From Inquilinus limosus (GTDB lineage: Bacteria > Pseudomonadota > Alphaproteobacteria > DSM-16000 > Inquilinaceae), in contig NZ_NHON01000010.1 in assembly GCF_002195995.1 (NCBI RefSeq), positions 58,215-122,214 on the forward strand: DNA of 64,000 nucleotides, read 5' to 3'. The stretch's first letter is position 1; every line of letters begins with the position of its first letter. The translations under genes were made by a program, and so were the position numbers. Below, one piece after another: positions 26,365-35,363 of this stretch. Under the pieces are notes generated by a model. The model did not search any database. It saw nothing but the letters and a program-made list of their open reading frames with translations, and had not been told where the DNA came from.

Positions 26365-28241
26365 GGCGCCTTCTTGAGCGTCACGGTGAACACCGCCCCG
26401 CCGCCGTCACGGTTGCCGGCCGCGATGCTGCCGCCGAACTCGCGCGCGATGTCCTGGCAGATCACCAGGCCGAGGCCCAGCCCGGCCGGCTTGGAGGTGG
26501 CGAAGGGGATGAACAGCGCCTTCATCGTCTCGGGGTCGAGGCCCTTGCCGGTGTCCGAAACCGCGATCCTAACCTCATCCTCTCCGGCGTCCACCGCGAT
26601 GCGGATCTCCGGGTCGGGCAGGCCGGCCACGGCGTCCAGCGCGTTCTGCAGCAGGTTGACCAGGATCTGCTCCAGCCGCACCCGCTCCGCCACCACCCGC
26701 ACATCCTGCGGCGGCAGGTCCTGCACCAGCCGCACCGACTGGCGGCGGATCCGCGGCCGGGTCAGCAGCAGCGCGCCCTCGACGGCGTCGGCGCAGGAGG
26801 TCGCCCCGATCGAGCTGGTGGCCTTGCGCGAGAAGGCGCGCAGATGCTGGGTGATGGTGCCGACCCGGTCGGTCAGCCCGGCGATGGTCGCCAGGTTCTC
26901 CCGCACCGAGGCGGGCTTGTCGCGCTCCAGGAACACCGACGCGTTGTCGGCATAGGCGCGGATCGCCGCCACCGGCTGGTTGATCTCATGCGCCACGCTG
27001 GCTGCGACCTGGCCCAGGATGGCCAGGCGGTTGGCCTGGGTCAGCTCCTCCTGCAGCTGCTGCCGGCGCTGCTCGGCCCGGCGCCGTTCCTCCATCTCCT
27101 CGGTCAGGCGCTGGTTGGCGTCGTTCAGCGCCCGGGTGCGCTCGGCCACGCGGCGCTCCAGCTCCAGCCGTGCCGCCGCCTGCCGCGCCACGGCCGTCAG
27201 GGCGCGGTTGCGGCGATACAGCAGCGCCGCGGCGGCGGCCAGGGCCAGCAGCGTCACCAGCCCGGCGATCAGCCGCGTGTCGGTCATGGCGCGGCCGACC
27301 GTGGGCGAGGTCGGCGCCAGCAGATGCAGGGTCCAGCCGGTGGTCGGCACCGGCGCCGCGACGGCCAGGAAGCGCCCGGACATCCGCGCGCCCGGCAGCG
27401 CCGCAGCCACCACGTCGGGGCGGGAGGCGGTCGCGTCCGGCGCGATCGGCAGCGGGTCCAGCGGGGCGCCGCCATATTGCAGGCTTTCCCGCACCGCCGC
27501 GCGCTCGGCCTCCGACAGCGGGCCGAAGCTGCGGAAGCGCCAGTCCGGTACATCGGTCAGAAGCACGACATTGCGCTCGTCGGTGACGAAGGCGCTCTCG
27601 GCGAAGCGGGCCCAGGCCTCCTCCATGTCGTCGAACTCGACCTTGACCACGATCACGCCGAGGAGGCCGTTCGGCCCGTCGATCCGGCGCGACAGGTAGG
27701 AGCCCGGCTTGCGGCTCATCGTGCCCATGGCGAAGAACTCGGCCGAGCCGGCCTCCACCGCGCGCTGGTAGTAGGCGCGGAAGGCGTAGTGCTGGCCGAC
27801 GAAGCTGACCGGCTCGCGCCAGTTGCTGGCGGCGATCGCGGTGCCGCCGCGGTCCAGCAGATAGATCACCGCCGCGCGTGTGCCCTGGCTCAGCGCCTCG
27901 AACTTGGCGTTGATCCCGTCCAGCCGCTGCCGGTCGTTGGACGCGGTCAGCGCGGCGCGCACATCCGGGTCCTGCGCCAGGACGAAGGGCAGGGAGCGCT
28001 GTTTCTCCAGCTCGCTGCGCAGCATGGCGACATGCAGGCCCAGCGCCGCGTCGGCGGAGCGCGCGATCTCCCCCAGCGCCCGGTCGCGTCCGACCGGCCC
28101 GGCCAGCCAGACCACGGCGGCGAACAGGGGAATGCCGATCGCGGCGAACACCGCCCAGCTGCGCCACCGGTGCGGCGCGGCCGGCATCACGGCAGGCCGG
28201 GCCGGGGCTGCGGCGGTCAGGGGACGGTCGGCGACGGTCAT
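26361..28241 (-). CDS. dctB: C4-dicarboxylate sensor histidine kinase DctB
   Basis: A 626-residue sensor. A membrane helix at ~30-50 ([18 protein letters not shown]) is followed by a periplasmic double-PAS/Cache sensor domain to ~300, a second membrane helix ([19 protein letters not shown]), a coiled coil (~350-410), and the kinase core. The core has the H-box [20 protein letters not shown], the N-box [13 protein letters not shown] and the G-boxes DTGKGLDPE and [11 protein letters not shown]. It senses external C4-dicarboxylates and phosphorylates DctD, coupled by a 4-nt overlap. It is divergent from dctA across a 446-bp intergenic region that also contains repeat copy 4. Confidence 0.95.
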   Translation of the reverse strand: MTVADRPLTAAAPARPAVMPAAPHRWRSWAVFAAIGIPLFAAVVWLAGPVGRDRALGEIARSADAALGLHVAMLRSELEKQRSLPFVLAQDPDVRAALTASNDRQRLDGINAKFEALSQGTRAAVIYLLDRGGTAIAASNWREPVSFVGQHYAFRAYYQRAVEAGSAEFFAMGTMSRKPGSYLSRRIDGPNGLLGVIVVKVEFDDMEEAWARFAESAFVTDERNVVLLTDVPDWRFRSFGPLSEAERAAVRESLQYGGAPLDPLPIAPDATASRPDVVAAALPGARMSGRFLAVAAPVPTTGWTLHLLAPTSPTVGRAMTDTRLIAGLVTLLALAAAAALLYRRNRALTAVARQAAARLELERRVAERTRALNDANQRLTEEMEERRRAEQRRQQLQEELTQANRLAILGQVAASVAHEINQPVAAIRAYADNASVFLERDKPASVRENLATIAGLTDRVGTITQHLRAFSRKATSSIGATSCADAVEGALLLTRPRIRRQSVRLVQDLPPQDVRVVAERVRLEQILVNLLQNALDAVAGLPDPEIRIAVDAGEDEVRIAVSDTGKGLDPETMKALFIPFATSKPAGLGLGLVICQDIAREFGGSIAAGNRDGGGAVFTVTLKKAP

Positions 28242-28316
28242 GCCCCGAGTCTAGCACCGCGGTCCTTGTGTTGCCTCTCCCGCTTGCGGGACCTTGTCAC
28301 ACCGCTCACCCCTTAC

Positions 28317-28404
28317 CGTCTTTGCGAGGAGGCGAAGCCGACGAAGCAATCCATCGTCCCGCACGAGCGGATGCATGGATTGCTTCGCTGCGCTCGCAAT
28401 GACG
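28317..28404. repeat. palindromic repeat, copy 4
   Basis: Core from CGTCTTTGCGAGGAGGCGAA to GCTGCGCTCGCAATGACG, with the central part changed to CATCGTCCCGCACGAGCGGATG. On its left lies the outer arm TTGCCTCTCCCGCTTGCGGG (28273-28292). It sits in the dctB-dctA intergenic region, between the dctB start and the DctD sites. Confidence 0.88.
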
Positions 28405-28431
28405 GTGTTGGGGATTGTCTTTCACCGGATG

Positions 28432-28481
28432 TGTGCGGATGGCCGCCCGACTGAAATCAGATTTGTGCGGCTTTCCGCACA
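28432..28481 (+). promoter_or_regulatory. candidate DctD binding sites (UAS) of dctA
   Basis: A perfect inverted repeat TGTGCGG-CTTT-CCGCACA occupies 28464-28481. A second half-site TGTGCGG lies at 28432-28438, 32 bp upstream, with a weaker partner (GGCCGCCCG). Tandem sites of this kind upstream of a sigma-54 promoter are what DctD uses in rhizobia. The centre of the perfect site is ~95 bp before the -24 element. Confidence 0.75.
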
Positions 28482-28566
28482 TATTGTCTGCCAATGAGGA
28501 GTGCTCTTCGACAAGGAACCCTTTCCGATCAACAAGATGGCGAAATTCGGGCGGGAGCGCCTCGTC

Positions 28567-28581
28567 TGGCACGGCGCTTGC
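28567..28581 (+). promoter_or_regulatory. sigma-54 (-24/-12) promoter of dctA
   Basis: TGGCACGGCGCTTGC matches the sigma-54 consensus TGGCAC-N5-TTGC exactly. It lies ~107 bp upstream of the dctA ATG and ~95 bp downstream of the DctD-type palindrome. Confidence 0.9.
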
Positions 28582-28687
28582 GACACCGGGAGGGCCGTCC
28601 GCAAGAAGGGCATCCCCGGGGCGGCAGGAAACCCCAATGCCGGCCCGGCCGCGGTCATCGCGGCCCGTGCCCCGAGGAGTGTGTGCC

Positions 28688-30037
28688 ATGGCCTCTCACG
28701 CCGCCGACACGGCCCCGAAGCCGCCCGTGCCGTTCTACCGCCATCTCTACGTCCAGGTGCTGATCGCGGTCGTGATCGGCGTCCTGATCGGCCATTTCTG
28801 GCCGGACACCGGGGCGTCGCTGCAGCCGCTGGGCGACGGCTTCATCAAGCTGGTGAAGATGATCATCGCGCCGGTCATCTTCCTGACCGTGGTCACCGGC
28901 ATCGCCAGCATGCACGACCTGGAGAAGGTCGGCCGGGTCGGCGCCAAGGCGATGATCTACTTCCTGGTGTTCTCGACCCTGGCGCTGATCGTCGGCCTTG
29001 TGATCGCCAACTTGGTGCAGCCCGGCTCGGGCCTGAACATCGACCCGGCGACGCTGGACCCGAAGGCGGTGGAGAAATACACCACCCAGGCGCATGACCA
29101 GTCGATCGTCGGCTTCCTGCTGAACATCATCCCGACGGGCCTGGTCAGCGCCTTCGTCGGCACCGACCTGAAGGCCGGCCCCGAGATCCTGCAGGTGCTG
29201 TTCGTCTCGGTGCTGTTCGGCGTCGGCCTCGCCATGACCGGCGAGAAGGGCGCGCCGGTGCTGAATTTCCTGAAGTCGGTGTCGGGCGCGGTGTTCAAGG
29301 TCGTCCACATCCTGATGAAGGTGGCGCCGATCGGCGCCTTCGGCGCCATGGCCTTCACCATCGGCAAGTTCGGCATCGGCGCGGTCGTCAACCTGGCCTT
29401 CCTGGTCGGCACCTTCTATGTCACCGCGATCATCTTCGTGGTCGTCGTGCTCGGCGCCGTCGCCCGCTACAACGGCTTCTCGGTGCTGGCGCTGGTGCGC
29501 TACATCAAGGCCGAGCTGCTGCTGGTGCTGGGCACCAGCTCGTCCGAGGCGGCGCTGCCGTCGCTGATGGAGAAGATGGAGCGCGCGGGCTGCGCCAAGC
29601 CGGTGGTCGGCCTGGTGATCCCGACCGGCTATTCCTTCAACCTCGACGGCACCAACATCTACATGACCATGGCGGCGCTGTTCATCGCCCAGGCGACGAA
29701 CACGCATCTGTCCTATGGCGACGAGATCCTGCTGCTGCTGGTGGCGATGCTCAGCTCCAAGGGCGCGGCCGGCGTCACCGGCTCGGGCTTCATCACCCTG
29801 GCGGCGACGCTGTCGGTGGTGCCGACCGTGCCGGTCGCCGGCATGGCGCTGATCCTCGGCGTCGACCGCTTCATGTCGGAATGCCGGGCGCTGACCAACA
29901 TCGTCGGCAACGCCGTGGCGGCGGTCGTCGTCGCCCGCTGGGAGGGCGCGCTGGACCAGGACCGGCTGAAGGCCGCCCTGGCCGGCGAGCCGCTGCCGGC
30001 GCTGGATGACGGAGCGGCCCCCGCCCCGGCGGAGTGA
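28688..30037 (+). CDS. dctA: C4-dicarboxylate/proton symporter DctA
   Basis: A 449-residue inner-membrane transporter for succinate, fumarate and malate. Family marks are [39 protein letters not shown], the serine-rich re-entrant loop [16 protein letters not shown], the substrate-site helix [16 protein letters not shown] and the second loop [19 protein letters not shown]...[11 protein letters not shown] 28688 ([10 protein letters not shown]) was chosen because it lies after the sigma-54 promoter and has GAGGAGTGTGTGCC upstream; the frame is open before it only by chance. Together with dctBD it forms a complete regulated uptake system for plant-derived dicarboxylates. Confidence 0.96.
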   Translation: MASHAADTAPKPPVPFYRHLYVQVLIAVVIGVLIGHFWPDTGASLQPLGDGFIKLVKMIIAPVIFLTVVTGIASMHDLEKVGRVGAKAMIYFLVFSTLALIVGLVIANLVQPGSGLNIDPATLDPKAVEKYTTQAHDQSIVGFLLNIIPTGLVSAFVGTDLKAGPEILQVLFVSVLFGVGLAMTGEKGAPVLNFLKSVSGAVFKVVHILMKVAPIGAFGAMAFTIGKFGIGAVVNLAFLVGTFYVTAIIFVVVVLGAVARYNGFSVLALVRYIKAELLLVLGTSSSEAALPSLMEKMERAGCAKPVVGLVIPTGYSFNLDGTNIYMTMAALFIAQATNTHLSYGDEILLLLVAMLSSKGAAGVTGSGFITLAATLSVVPTVPVAGMALILGVDRFMSECRALTNIVGNAVAAVVVARWEGALDQDRLKAALAGEPLPALDDGAAPAPAE

Positions 30038-30070
30038 ACGGCGCTCCGCTCCGGCGGATGGACCGGAGCC

Positions 30071-30201
30071 GCCCCCTCACCCGAAGTCGCTGTGCGATTT
30101 CGACCTCTCCCCAAGGAGAGGTGTAAGGGCGCGGCTCCTGGTCCCCTCTCCTTGGGGAGAGGGAGGGCCCGACGCCGAAGGCGGCGGAAGGGTGAGGGGG
30201 T
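30071..30201. repeat. second palindrome family (CCTCACCC/CCTCTCC type), copy A
   Basis: The outer arms are CCCCCTCACCC (30072-30082) and GGGTGAGGGGG (30190-30200). Inside are two small hairpins, CCTCTCC-CCAA-GGAGAGG (30104-30121) and CCTCTCC-TT-GGGGAGAGG (~30144-30162). It lies between dctA and the secreted hydrolase gene and may act at the 3' end of dctA mRNA. Confidence 0.88.
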
Positions 30202-30264
30202 GGGACCGGCGACGGTTCGCCGCCCGTTCGCCGTGTGGGGTCGTCATCAGCAAGGAGACCCAGC

Positions 30265-31326
30265 GTGATCCTGCGACGAATCCTCGGCATCGCCGCGGCG
30301 TCCTGCCTGATGCTTCCGGCCTTGCCCTTGCAGGCCGCGGATGAGAAACCGCACCCGGTCAAGGTGGTGGCCGACCGGCGCCTGGCGGTGACCACGCCGG
30401 CCGGCACCGGCGAGCTGGCGCTCTACGTCTCGCGCGACTGGTCGAAGCCGCAGCCGGGCGTCACCCGGGCGGTGATCGTGATCCATGGCCGGCTGCGCAA
30501 CGCCGATGTCTACAACGCCTCGGGCGAGAAGGCGCTGGCGGCGGCGGGGGAGGCGGGGACGGCCGCGATCCTGGTGGTGCCGCAGTTCCTCTCCGAGATC
30601 GACGCGGCGGCCTATCACCTGCCGGCCGGGACGCTGCGCTGGGGCACGACCGGCTGGGAGGGCGGCGCCGACGCCAAGGGCCCGGCCCCGATCAGCTCCT
30701 TCGCCGCCCTCGACGCGATTCTGGCGAAGCTGGCCGACCGCACGCTGTTCCCGGACCTCAAGACGATCGTGATGGCCGGCCATTCCGGCGGCGGCCAGGT
30801 GGTGCAGCGCTACGCCATCCTGGGCCGCGGCGAGGCAGGGCCGATCGCGGCCGGCATCGCCGTGCGCTATGTCGTCGCCAACCCGTCCACCTACGCCTAT
30901 TTCAGCGCCGACCGGCCGGACGGGGAGGGCGGCTTCGGCCCCTTCGCCGGCGCCGCTTCCTGCCCGAAATTCGACCGCTGGAAATACGGCATGGCCGACC
31001 TGCCGGCCTATGCCGGATCGGCGCTTCCGGCGGGGCTGGAGCAGGCCTATCTCGGCCGCGACGTGACCTATCTGCTCGGCACCGCCGACACCGACCCGAA
31101 CCACCCGGCGCTGGACAAGACCTGCATGGCGGAGGCGCAGGGCCCCTACCGCCTCGCCCGCGGCGAGGCCTATGTGCAGTATCTGCGCGAGCGCCACCCC
31201 GGTGAATTCCGGCAGAGGCTGCTGCTGGTCGAGGGCGTCGGCCATGACGGCGACCGCATGCTGACCTCGGCCTGTGGCCTGGCGGCGCTGTTCGACCGGC
31301 CGGGCTGCACGCCCGCGACGCCATGA
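30265..31326 (+). CDS. secreted alpha/beta hydrolase-like protein
   Basis: A 353-residue protein. GTG 30265 was chosen as start because AAGGAG lies 8 bp upstream and it opens a signal peptide (ILRRILGIAAASCLMLPALP, then LQAADE). The mature part has the alpha/beta-hydrolase fold: AVIVIHGRLRNADVYN for the oxyanion strand, nucleophile elbow IVMAGHSGGGQVVQRYAI with Ser, a later Asp (GTADTDPNHPALDK) and the terminal catalytic His in VEGVGHDGDRM. Cysteines near ASCPKFDRW, KTCMAEAQ and TSACGLAALFDRPGC may form disulfides. The substrate is unknown. Confidence 0.82.
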   Translation: MILRRILGIAAASCLMLPALPLQAADEKPHPVKVVADRRLAVTTPAGTGELALYVSRDWSKPQPGVTRAVIVIHGRLRNADVYNASGEKALAAAGEAGTAAILVVPQFLSEIDAAAYHLPAGTLRWGTTGWEGGADAKGPAPISSFAALDAILAKLADRTLFPDLKTIVMAGHSGGGQVVQRYAILGRGEAGPIAAGIAVRYVVANPSTYAYFSADRPDGEGGFGPFAGAASCPKFDRWKYGMADLPAYAGSALPAGLEQAYLGRDVTYLLGTADTDPNHPALDKTCMAEAQGPYRLARGEAYVQYLRERHPGEFRQRLLLVEGVGHDGDRMLTSACGLAALFDRPGCTPATP

Positions 31327-31367
31327 GATCGGGGCCGGGGCGGCCCAGCGCCGCCCCCGGCGGCCGG

Positions 31368-31694
31368 TCACTCAATTTGCCGAGCTCGCACAGGTTGACG
31401 CCGTCATTCTCCGCCGTCCGCCCGTCCTCGAACACCGTCTTCAGGTCGTAGGTGCAGGTGCGGCGGCCGTCGCCGATGGTCACCGTCACCTCGTTGCCGG
31501 AGGGCAGGTACTTGCCCTCCAGCAGGTTGTCCTCCCAATTGTCGACATTGGCCCGGCGACACGTAGAATTCCGTGGCGCTGACCGAGGTGGCGTTGGTCA
31601 GGGTGAACTCCAGGTCGTCGGCAACGGCCGGGGTGGCCGCGGCCAGGCCGCCGATCGCGGCCAGGGCGAACAATACGCCCGTCGAAATGCGCAT
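31368..31694 (-). pseudogene. frameshifted small secreted protein
   Basis: Reads as a signal peptide (MRISTGVLFALAAIGGLAAA, then TPAVADD) followed by DLEFTLTNATSVSATEFYVS. At about 31549-31553 the frame must change by one base to continue as NVDNWEDNLLEGKYLPSGNE, VTVTIGDGRRTCTYDLKTVF and DGVNLCELGK. The run GGG at the break looks one base too long. At the 3' end a further one-base change (AAATTGAGTGA) is needed for the expected ...GKFE stop; without it the frame runs into the neighbouring gene. A family of ~100-residue periplasmic proteins with FYVSP-NVDNWE and CELG is recognisable. Either a dead gene or sequence errors. Confidence 0.7.
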
Positions 31695-31718
31695 AAGAAA
31701 ATCCCTTTGACTATCCAT

Positions 31719-32199
31719 CCCCGAAGATCGGGCATGTCGCGTCAGAGTATCTCAAATTGCCGTCAAATTCGCCGCGTTTCAGGGAAGGTTCGGTCCGCGG
31801 CGCCTGCTGTCCCTGCGGGTTTTGGCCCCGCCAGGCCGATCGAATCGAGGGGTTCTCTGCTTCGATCAATGGGATTGGTATTATCTTGATTGGCAAATAT
31901 TGTTATTTAAATTCCTTAAAATGGGAAAAATGACTATCCAGAGGCCTTGTGAGATGTTGCTGTCCTGCCTCTCGTGATTGCGGGCAGGAAAGCCGGAATT
32001 CTCCGGAATTCCGGGTGACGATCGCTTCGTCGTTCCCAGCAACGGCGGGTTCAATCCTGGTCCGGGCGGCACCTGTGGGGCCGGCCGCCGATCGCGCCGT
32101 CACGGCGACGGCCATGGCGGAGGATCGCGCCATCCTCCGCTCGGTCCCGGACCGGCCACCGGAGATGCCGACTTCGGCGCGATGCAAGGAGGATAGGAG
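31719..32199. other. intergenic region with AT-rich segment upstream of the RTX pair
   Basis: 480 bp without a convincing gene. 31880-31935 (TGGCAAATATTGTTATTTAA, CCTTAAAATGGGAAAAATG) is strikingly AT-rich for this chromosome and could be a promoter/UP element or H-NS-like (MucR/Ros) binding target. 31949-32190 resembles a degraded RTX-like or GC-rich leader and ends in the ribosome-binding site AAGGAGGATAGGAG of the first RTX gene. Confidence 0.4.
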
Positions 32200-33153
32200 A
32201 TGACGGAGCTCGAGGGAGCCGCCGGCAGCCAGGACTACCGGGAAATCTACGGAACCGACGGCGACGACCATATCGTCGTGCCGGCCAATGACGATTGGAC
32301 CTATGTCGAGGCCTATACGGGATCGGATCTGATCGAGGTGGATCCGGGGAATACGGGAAATGTCCGCATCCAGCTCGAGGATGGCGGAGACACGGTCCAT
32401 GGCGGGCCCGGATCGGAGTATGTGAGCCTGTGGGATGCGGCCGGGATCGGGCATCTGACGTTCAGCGGCGGGGCCGGGGACGATCACGTGTCCTTCGGCA
32501 TTTACGCCCAGGGGCCGGGCAGCGTGCTGGATGGCGGCGACGGCAAGGACGATGTCTCGTTCTTCGGCCGGGGTGTCTTCGTCCATCTCGGCAACGGGAC
32601 CGCGCTGATCGGGCCCAAGGACCAGCCGGGCGTGTTCCTCGAGACGCCCGTGCGGAACTTCGAGGATGCCAGCGGCACCGGCGGGCACGACATCCTGGTC
32701 GGCACCGACGGGGGCAATCTCCTGCGGGGCTCGAGCGGCGACGACCTGCTGTCCGGCCATGGCGGCACCGATCGGCTGGAGGGCAGCATCGGCGACGACG
32801 TCCTGGTCGGCGGGCTCGGCGCCGACGGGCTGTCGAGCGGCCCGGGCGCCGACATCATCCGGATCGATCGCCTGGCCGAGAGCCTGCCGGGGCAGGAGGA
32901 CACCATCCTCGACCTCACCTCCCGCGACCGGATCGACCTGTCGCGCATCGACGCGGACCTCACCGCGCCGGGTGACCAGGCCTTCGCCTTCATCGGCACC
33001 GCGGCCTTCGGCGGCGCGGCCGGCGAGCTGCGCTATGAGGCAATGGGCGGGGATCTCCTGGTCTCGGCGGATGCCGATGGCGACGGCGTCGCCGACCTCG
33101 CCGTCAAGGTTCGGGACCTGACGGGACTGACGGCAGCGGACTTCATCCTCTGA
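32200..33153 (+). CDS. RTX calcium-binding protein, tandem copy 1
   Basis: A 317-residue protein with RTX nonapeptides concentrated at ~165-215 (GTDGGNLLRGSSGDDLLSGH, GGTDRLEGS) and a C-terminal module of the serralysin/RTX type (QEDTILDLTSRDRIDLSRID, FIGTAAFGGAAGELRY, DADGDGVADLAVKV). The N-terminal ~150 residues form a degenerate beta-roll. No signal peptide is present, which fits type I export. The start has a very strong ribosome-binding site (AAGGAGG). The next gene, 52 bp away, is a paralogue with the same layout, so the pair arose by tandem duplication. Confidence 0.85.
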   Translation: MTELEGAAGSQDYREIYGTDGDDHIVVPANDDWTYVEAYTGSDLIEVDPGNTGNVRIQLEDGGDTVHGGPGSEYVSLWDAAGIGHLTFSGGAGDDHVSFGIYAQGPGSVLDGGDGKDDVSFFGRGVFVHLGNGTALIGPKDQPGVFLETPVRNFEDASGTGGHDILVGTDGGNLLRGSSGDDLLSGHGGTDRLEGSIGDDVLVGGLGADGLSSGPGADIIRIDRLAESLPGQEDTILDLTSRDRIDLSRIDADLTAPGDQAFAFIGTAAFGGAAGELRYEAMGGDLLVSADADGDGVADLAVKVRDLTGLTAADFIL

Positions 33154-33205
33154 TCGTCGTGCGGTCCGCGCGACCGGCCGGCGGCCACAGTCCTGGAGGC
33201 ATCAC

Positions 33206-34132
33206 ATGGCTTACTACAAGGGAACCGCCGGCGATGATCACATCATCGTGCCGGCGAGTGACGAATTCGACTCCGTCGACGCGCTGACCGGATCGGATGT
33301 GATCGAGCTGGGTCCGGGGCACACGGGAAACAGCCACATCACCCTTGGCGACGGCGGCGATACGGTCCAAGGCGGATCCGGGGCGGACTTCGTCGGCTGG
33401 TCCGGCTTCACGTCCGTTGACGACACCAGCATCCATACAGGCGCCGGCGACGACTTCGTTGCCCTGAACCGGTCTTCCGAACTCGGTGACAACATCGTTC
33501 TGGATGGCGGTGCCGGCAAGGATGAATTCTGGGTCGGTGGCCGGGGCGCCTTCGTGCATCTGGGCAACGGCACGGCGCTGGTCGGGCCGGAGGATGAGCC
33601 GGGCGTGTTCCATGAAATGTCGGTCCTCAATTTCGAAGGGATCGAGGCCACCCTCGGGCACGATATCCTGGTCGGAACCGACGGGGGGAACGTCTTTCAG
33701 GGCTTCTTCGGCAACGATCTTCTCTCCGGCCGCGGCGGCACGGACCATCTCGACGGCAGTTACGACGACGACACCCTGGTCGGGGGGCGGGGCGCCGACG
33801 GCCTCAGGGGCGGCAGCGGCGCCGACATCTTCCGGATCGACCGGCTGGTCGAGAGCCTGCCGGGCCAGGAGGACACCATCCTCGACTTCAGCGCCGGCGA
33901 CGGCGACGGGATCGACCTCTCGCGCATCGACGCCGATCTCACGGCGGCCGGCAACCAGGCCTTCACCTTCATCGGCACCGCCGCTTTCAGCGGTATCGCC
34001 GGGGAACTGCGCTACGAGATCCGGGGAGACGATCTCCTGATCTCGGCCGACGCCGACGGCGACCGCGTCGCGGACCTCGCCGTCACGGCCCGGGACCTGA
34101 CGCAGCTGGCGGCGTCGGACCTCATCCTCTGA
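33206..34132 (+). CDS. RTX calcium-binding protein, tandem copy 2
   Basis: A 308-residue paralogue of the previous protein. The order of elements is the same (GDDHIIVPASDEFDSV, GRGAFVHLGNGTALVGP, GGTDHLDGSYDDDTLVGG, QEDTILDFSAGDGDGIDLSR, ADADGDRVADLAVTARDLTQ). The C-terminal 120 residues are nearly identical to copy 1, while the N-terminal half has diverged more. GGAGGCATC precedes the ATG. Its stop overlaps the end of the convergent LacI gene by 11 bp. Confidence 0.85.
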   Translation: MAYYKGTAGDDHIIVPASDEFDSVDALTGSDVIELGPGHTGNSHITLGDGGDTVQGGSGADFVGWSGFTSVDDTSIHTGAGDDFVALNRSSELGDNIVLDGGAGKDEFWVGGRGAFVHLGNGTALVGPEDEPGVFHEMSVLNFEGIEATLGHDILVGTDGGNVFQGFFGNDLLSGRGGTDHLDGSYDDDTLVGGRGADGLRGGSGADIFRIDRLVESLPGQEDTILDFSAGDGDGIDLSRIDADLTAAGNQAFTFIGTAAFSGIAGELRYEIRGDDLLISADADGDRVADLAVTARDLTQLAASDLIL

Positions 34133-35168
34133 CCCGCCGGGCGCCGCAGGAGTCGCGCACCACCAGCTCGGTCGGCAGGGCGATGCGGCGCTGCTCGACC
34201 GTCTCGCCCTTCAGCAGGCGGATCAGCAACTGCGCCGCCTGGCGGCCCTGCTCGACGCCCGGGTTGCGCACCGTGGTCAGGGCCGGGCGCAGCTGGGCGG
34301 CGAAGGGCAGGTCGTCGAAGCCGACCACGGCGATGTCGTCCGGCACCCGCAGACCGGCATCGGCCAGCGCCGCCAGGGCGCCCAGGGCAATGGTGTCGTT
34401 GCCGGCCAGCACGGCCGTGGGCCGCGGTCCATCGCGGTCCAGCAACTCGCGCATCGCCCGGTGCCCGCTCTCGGCGCTGAAGGCGCCATAGGCCACCAGC
34501 CGGTCGTCCGGCTCGATGCCGTGGGCGCGCAGCGATTCGCGGTAGGAGTTCAGCCGCGCGTCGGTGGCGACGAAACCCGGCGGCGAGAAACCGATATGGG
34601 CGATCGCCCGGTGCCCCAGCCCGACCAGATGGTCCATCGAGCGGCGGATGGCGCGGCGGGTGGAGAAGTTGCAGGCGTGCTCGCGCGGGTGGCGGACCGA
34701 GCCCAGCAGCACCAGCGGGAAGCCCTGGTCGATCAGCGCATGGATCTGCGGCGCGTCGGTCGGCGGGTTCAGCACGATCAGCCCGTCGATCCGGCGGCCC
34801 TCCACCAGCTCGCCATAGGCATGCGGGCCGGCCCCGGGCTCCACCCCCTCCAGCAGGATGCGGTAGCCGCTCTCCCGCGTCGCCTGGGCGATGCCGTACA
34901 GGAGCTGCGGCACGAAGCCGTCGACCGCCAGCACCTGCGGGTCGGTGACCACCAGGCCGATGGTCTCGGTGTCGCCGCGCACCAGCATCCGCGCCGCCGA
35001 GTTCGGGCGATAGCCCAGCGCCGCCGCCGCCTCCAGCACGCGCTGCCGGGTCTCGGCGCTGATCACCACCGCGTCGGACCGGTTCAGCACCATCGAGACG
35101 GTGGCGCGCGACACCCCGGCCCGGCGGGCAACATCGTGGCTGGTGACCCTGCGTCGTTCCATGTCCAT
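34122..35168 (-). CDS. LacI-family transcriptional repressor of the alpha-galactoside operon
   Basis: A 348-residue regulator. Residues ~5-55 hold the LacI helix-turn-helix and hinge (VTSHDVARRAGVSRATVSMV, LNRSDAVVISAETRQRVLEA, LGYRPNSAAR). The rest is the periplasmic-binding-protein-like sensor domain (IDGLIVLNPPTD, VLAGNDTIALGALAALADAG, VPDDIAVVGFDDLPFAAQLR), which would bind the sugar. Start candidates are ATG 35168 and 35162. It is divergent from the ABC sugar operon, and two CACGTG-centred palindromes typical of LacI operators lie between them. Confidence 0.93.
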   Translation of the reverse strand: MDMERRRVTSHDVARRAGVSRATVSMVLNRSDAVVISAETRQRVLEAAAALGYRPNSAARMLVRGDTETIGLVVTDPQVLAVDGFVPQLLYGIAQATRESGYRILLEGVEPGAGPHAYGELVEGRRIDGLIVLNPPTDAPQIHALIDQGFPLVLLGSVRHPREHACNFSTRRAIRRSMDHLVGLGHRAIAHIGFSPPGFVATDARLNSYRESLRAHGIEPDDRLVAYGAFSAESGHRAMRELLDRDGPRPTAVLAGNDTIALGALAALADAGLRVPDDIAVVGFDDLPFAAQLRPALTTVRNPGVEQGRQAAQLLIRLLKGETVEQRRIALPTELVVRDSCGARRVRG

Positions 35169-35264
35169 CCGCTTCGTCGGCCGCCCGGCGGACCGGGCGC
35201 ATCCTCGTCCCTCTGCCATGCCGGTCGGCGCTTGACAAGCCGGCCGGATCTCGTTTGACTATAG

Positions 35265-35299
35265 CTAACACGTGTTAGTAACGGAAGTGACACGTGTCA
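35265..35299 (+). promoter_or_regulatory. paired LacI-type operators
   Basis: CTAACACGTGTTAG (35265-35278) and TGACACGTGTCA (35288-35299) are perfect palindromes with the common core ACACGTGT. Their centres are 22 bp apart, two helical turns. They lie between the divergent LacI gene and the sugar operon. Upstream are TTGACA (35232-35237) and TATAGC (35260-35265), whose 22-bp spacing is too long for a standard promoter, so the promoter itself is not assigned. Confidence 0.85.
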
Positions 35300-35363
35300 T
35301 CCGCAGACAGAAGCCCCGCCGCCGCAGGCCGCAGGGGCCCGATCCGGGGAGGATGGTCGAGGG

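Noticed and set aside
31880..31940. AT-rich block as a replication origin
   Set aside because: No DnaA boxes, no dnaA/parAB/hemE neighbours and only ~60 bp long; a promoter or silencer site fits better.
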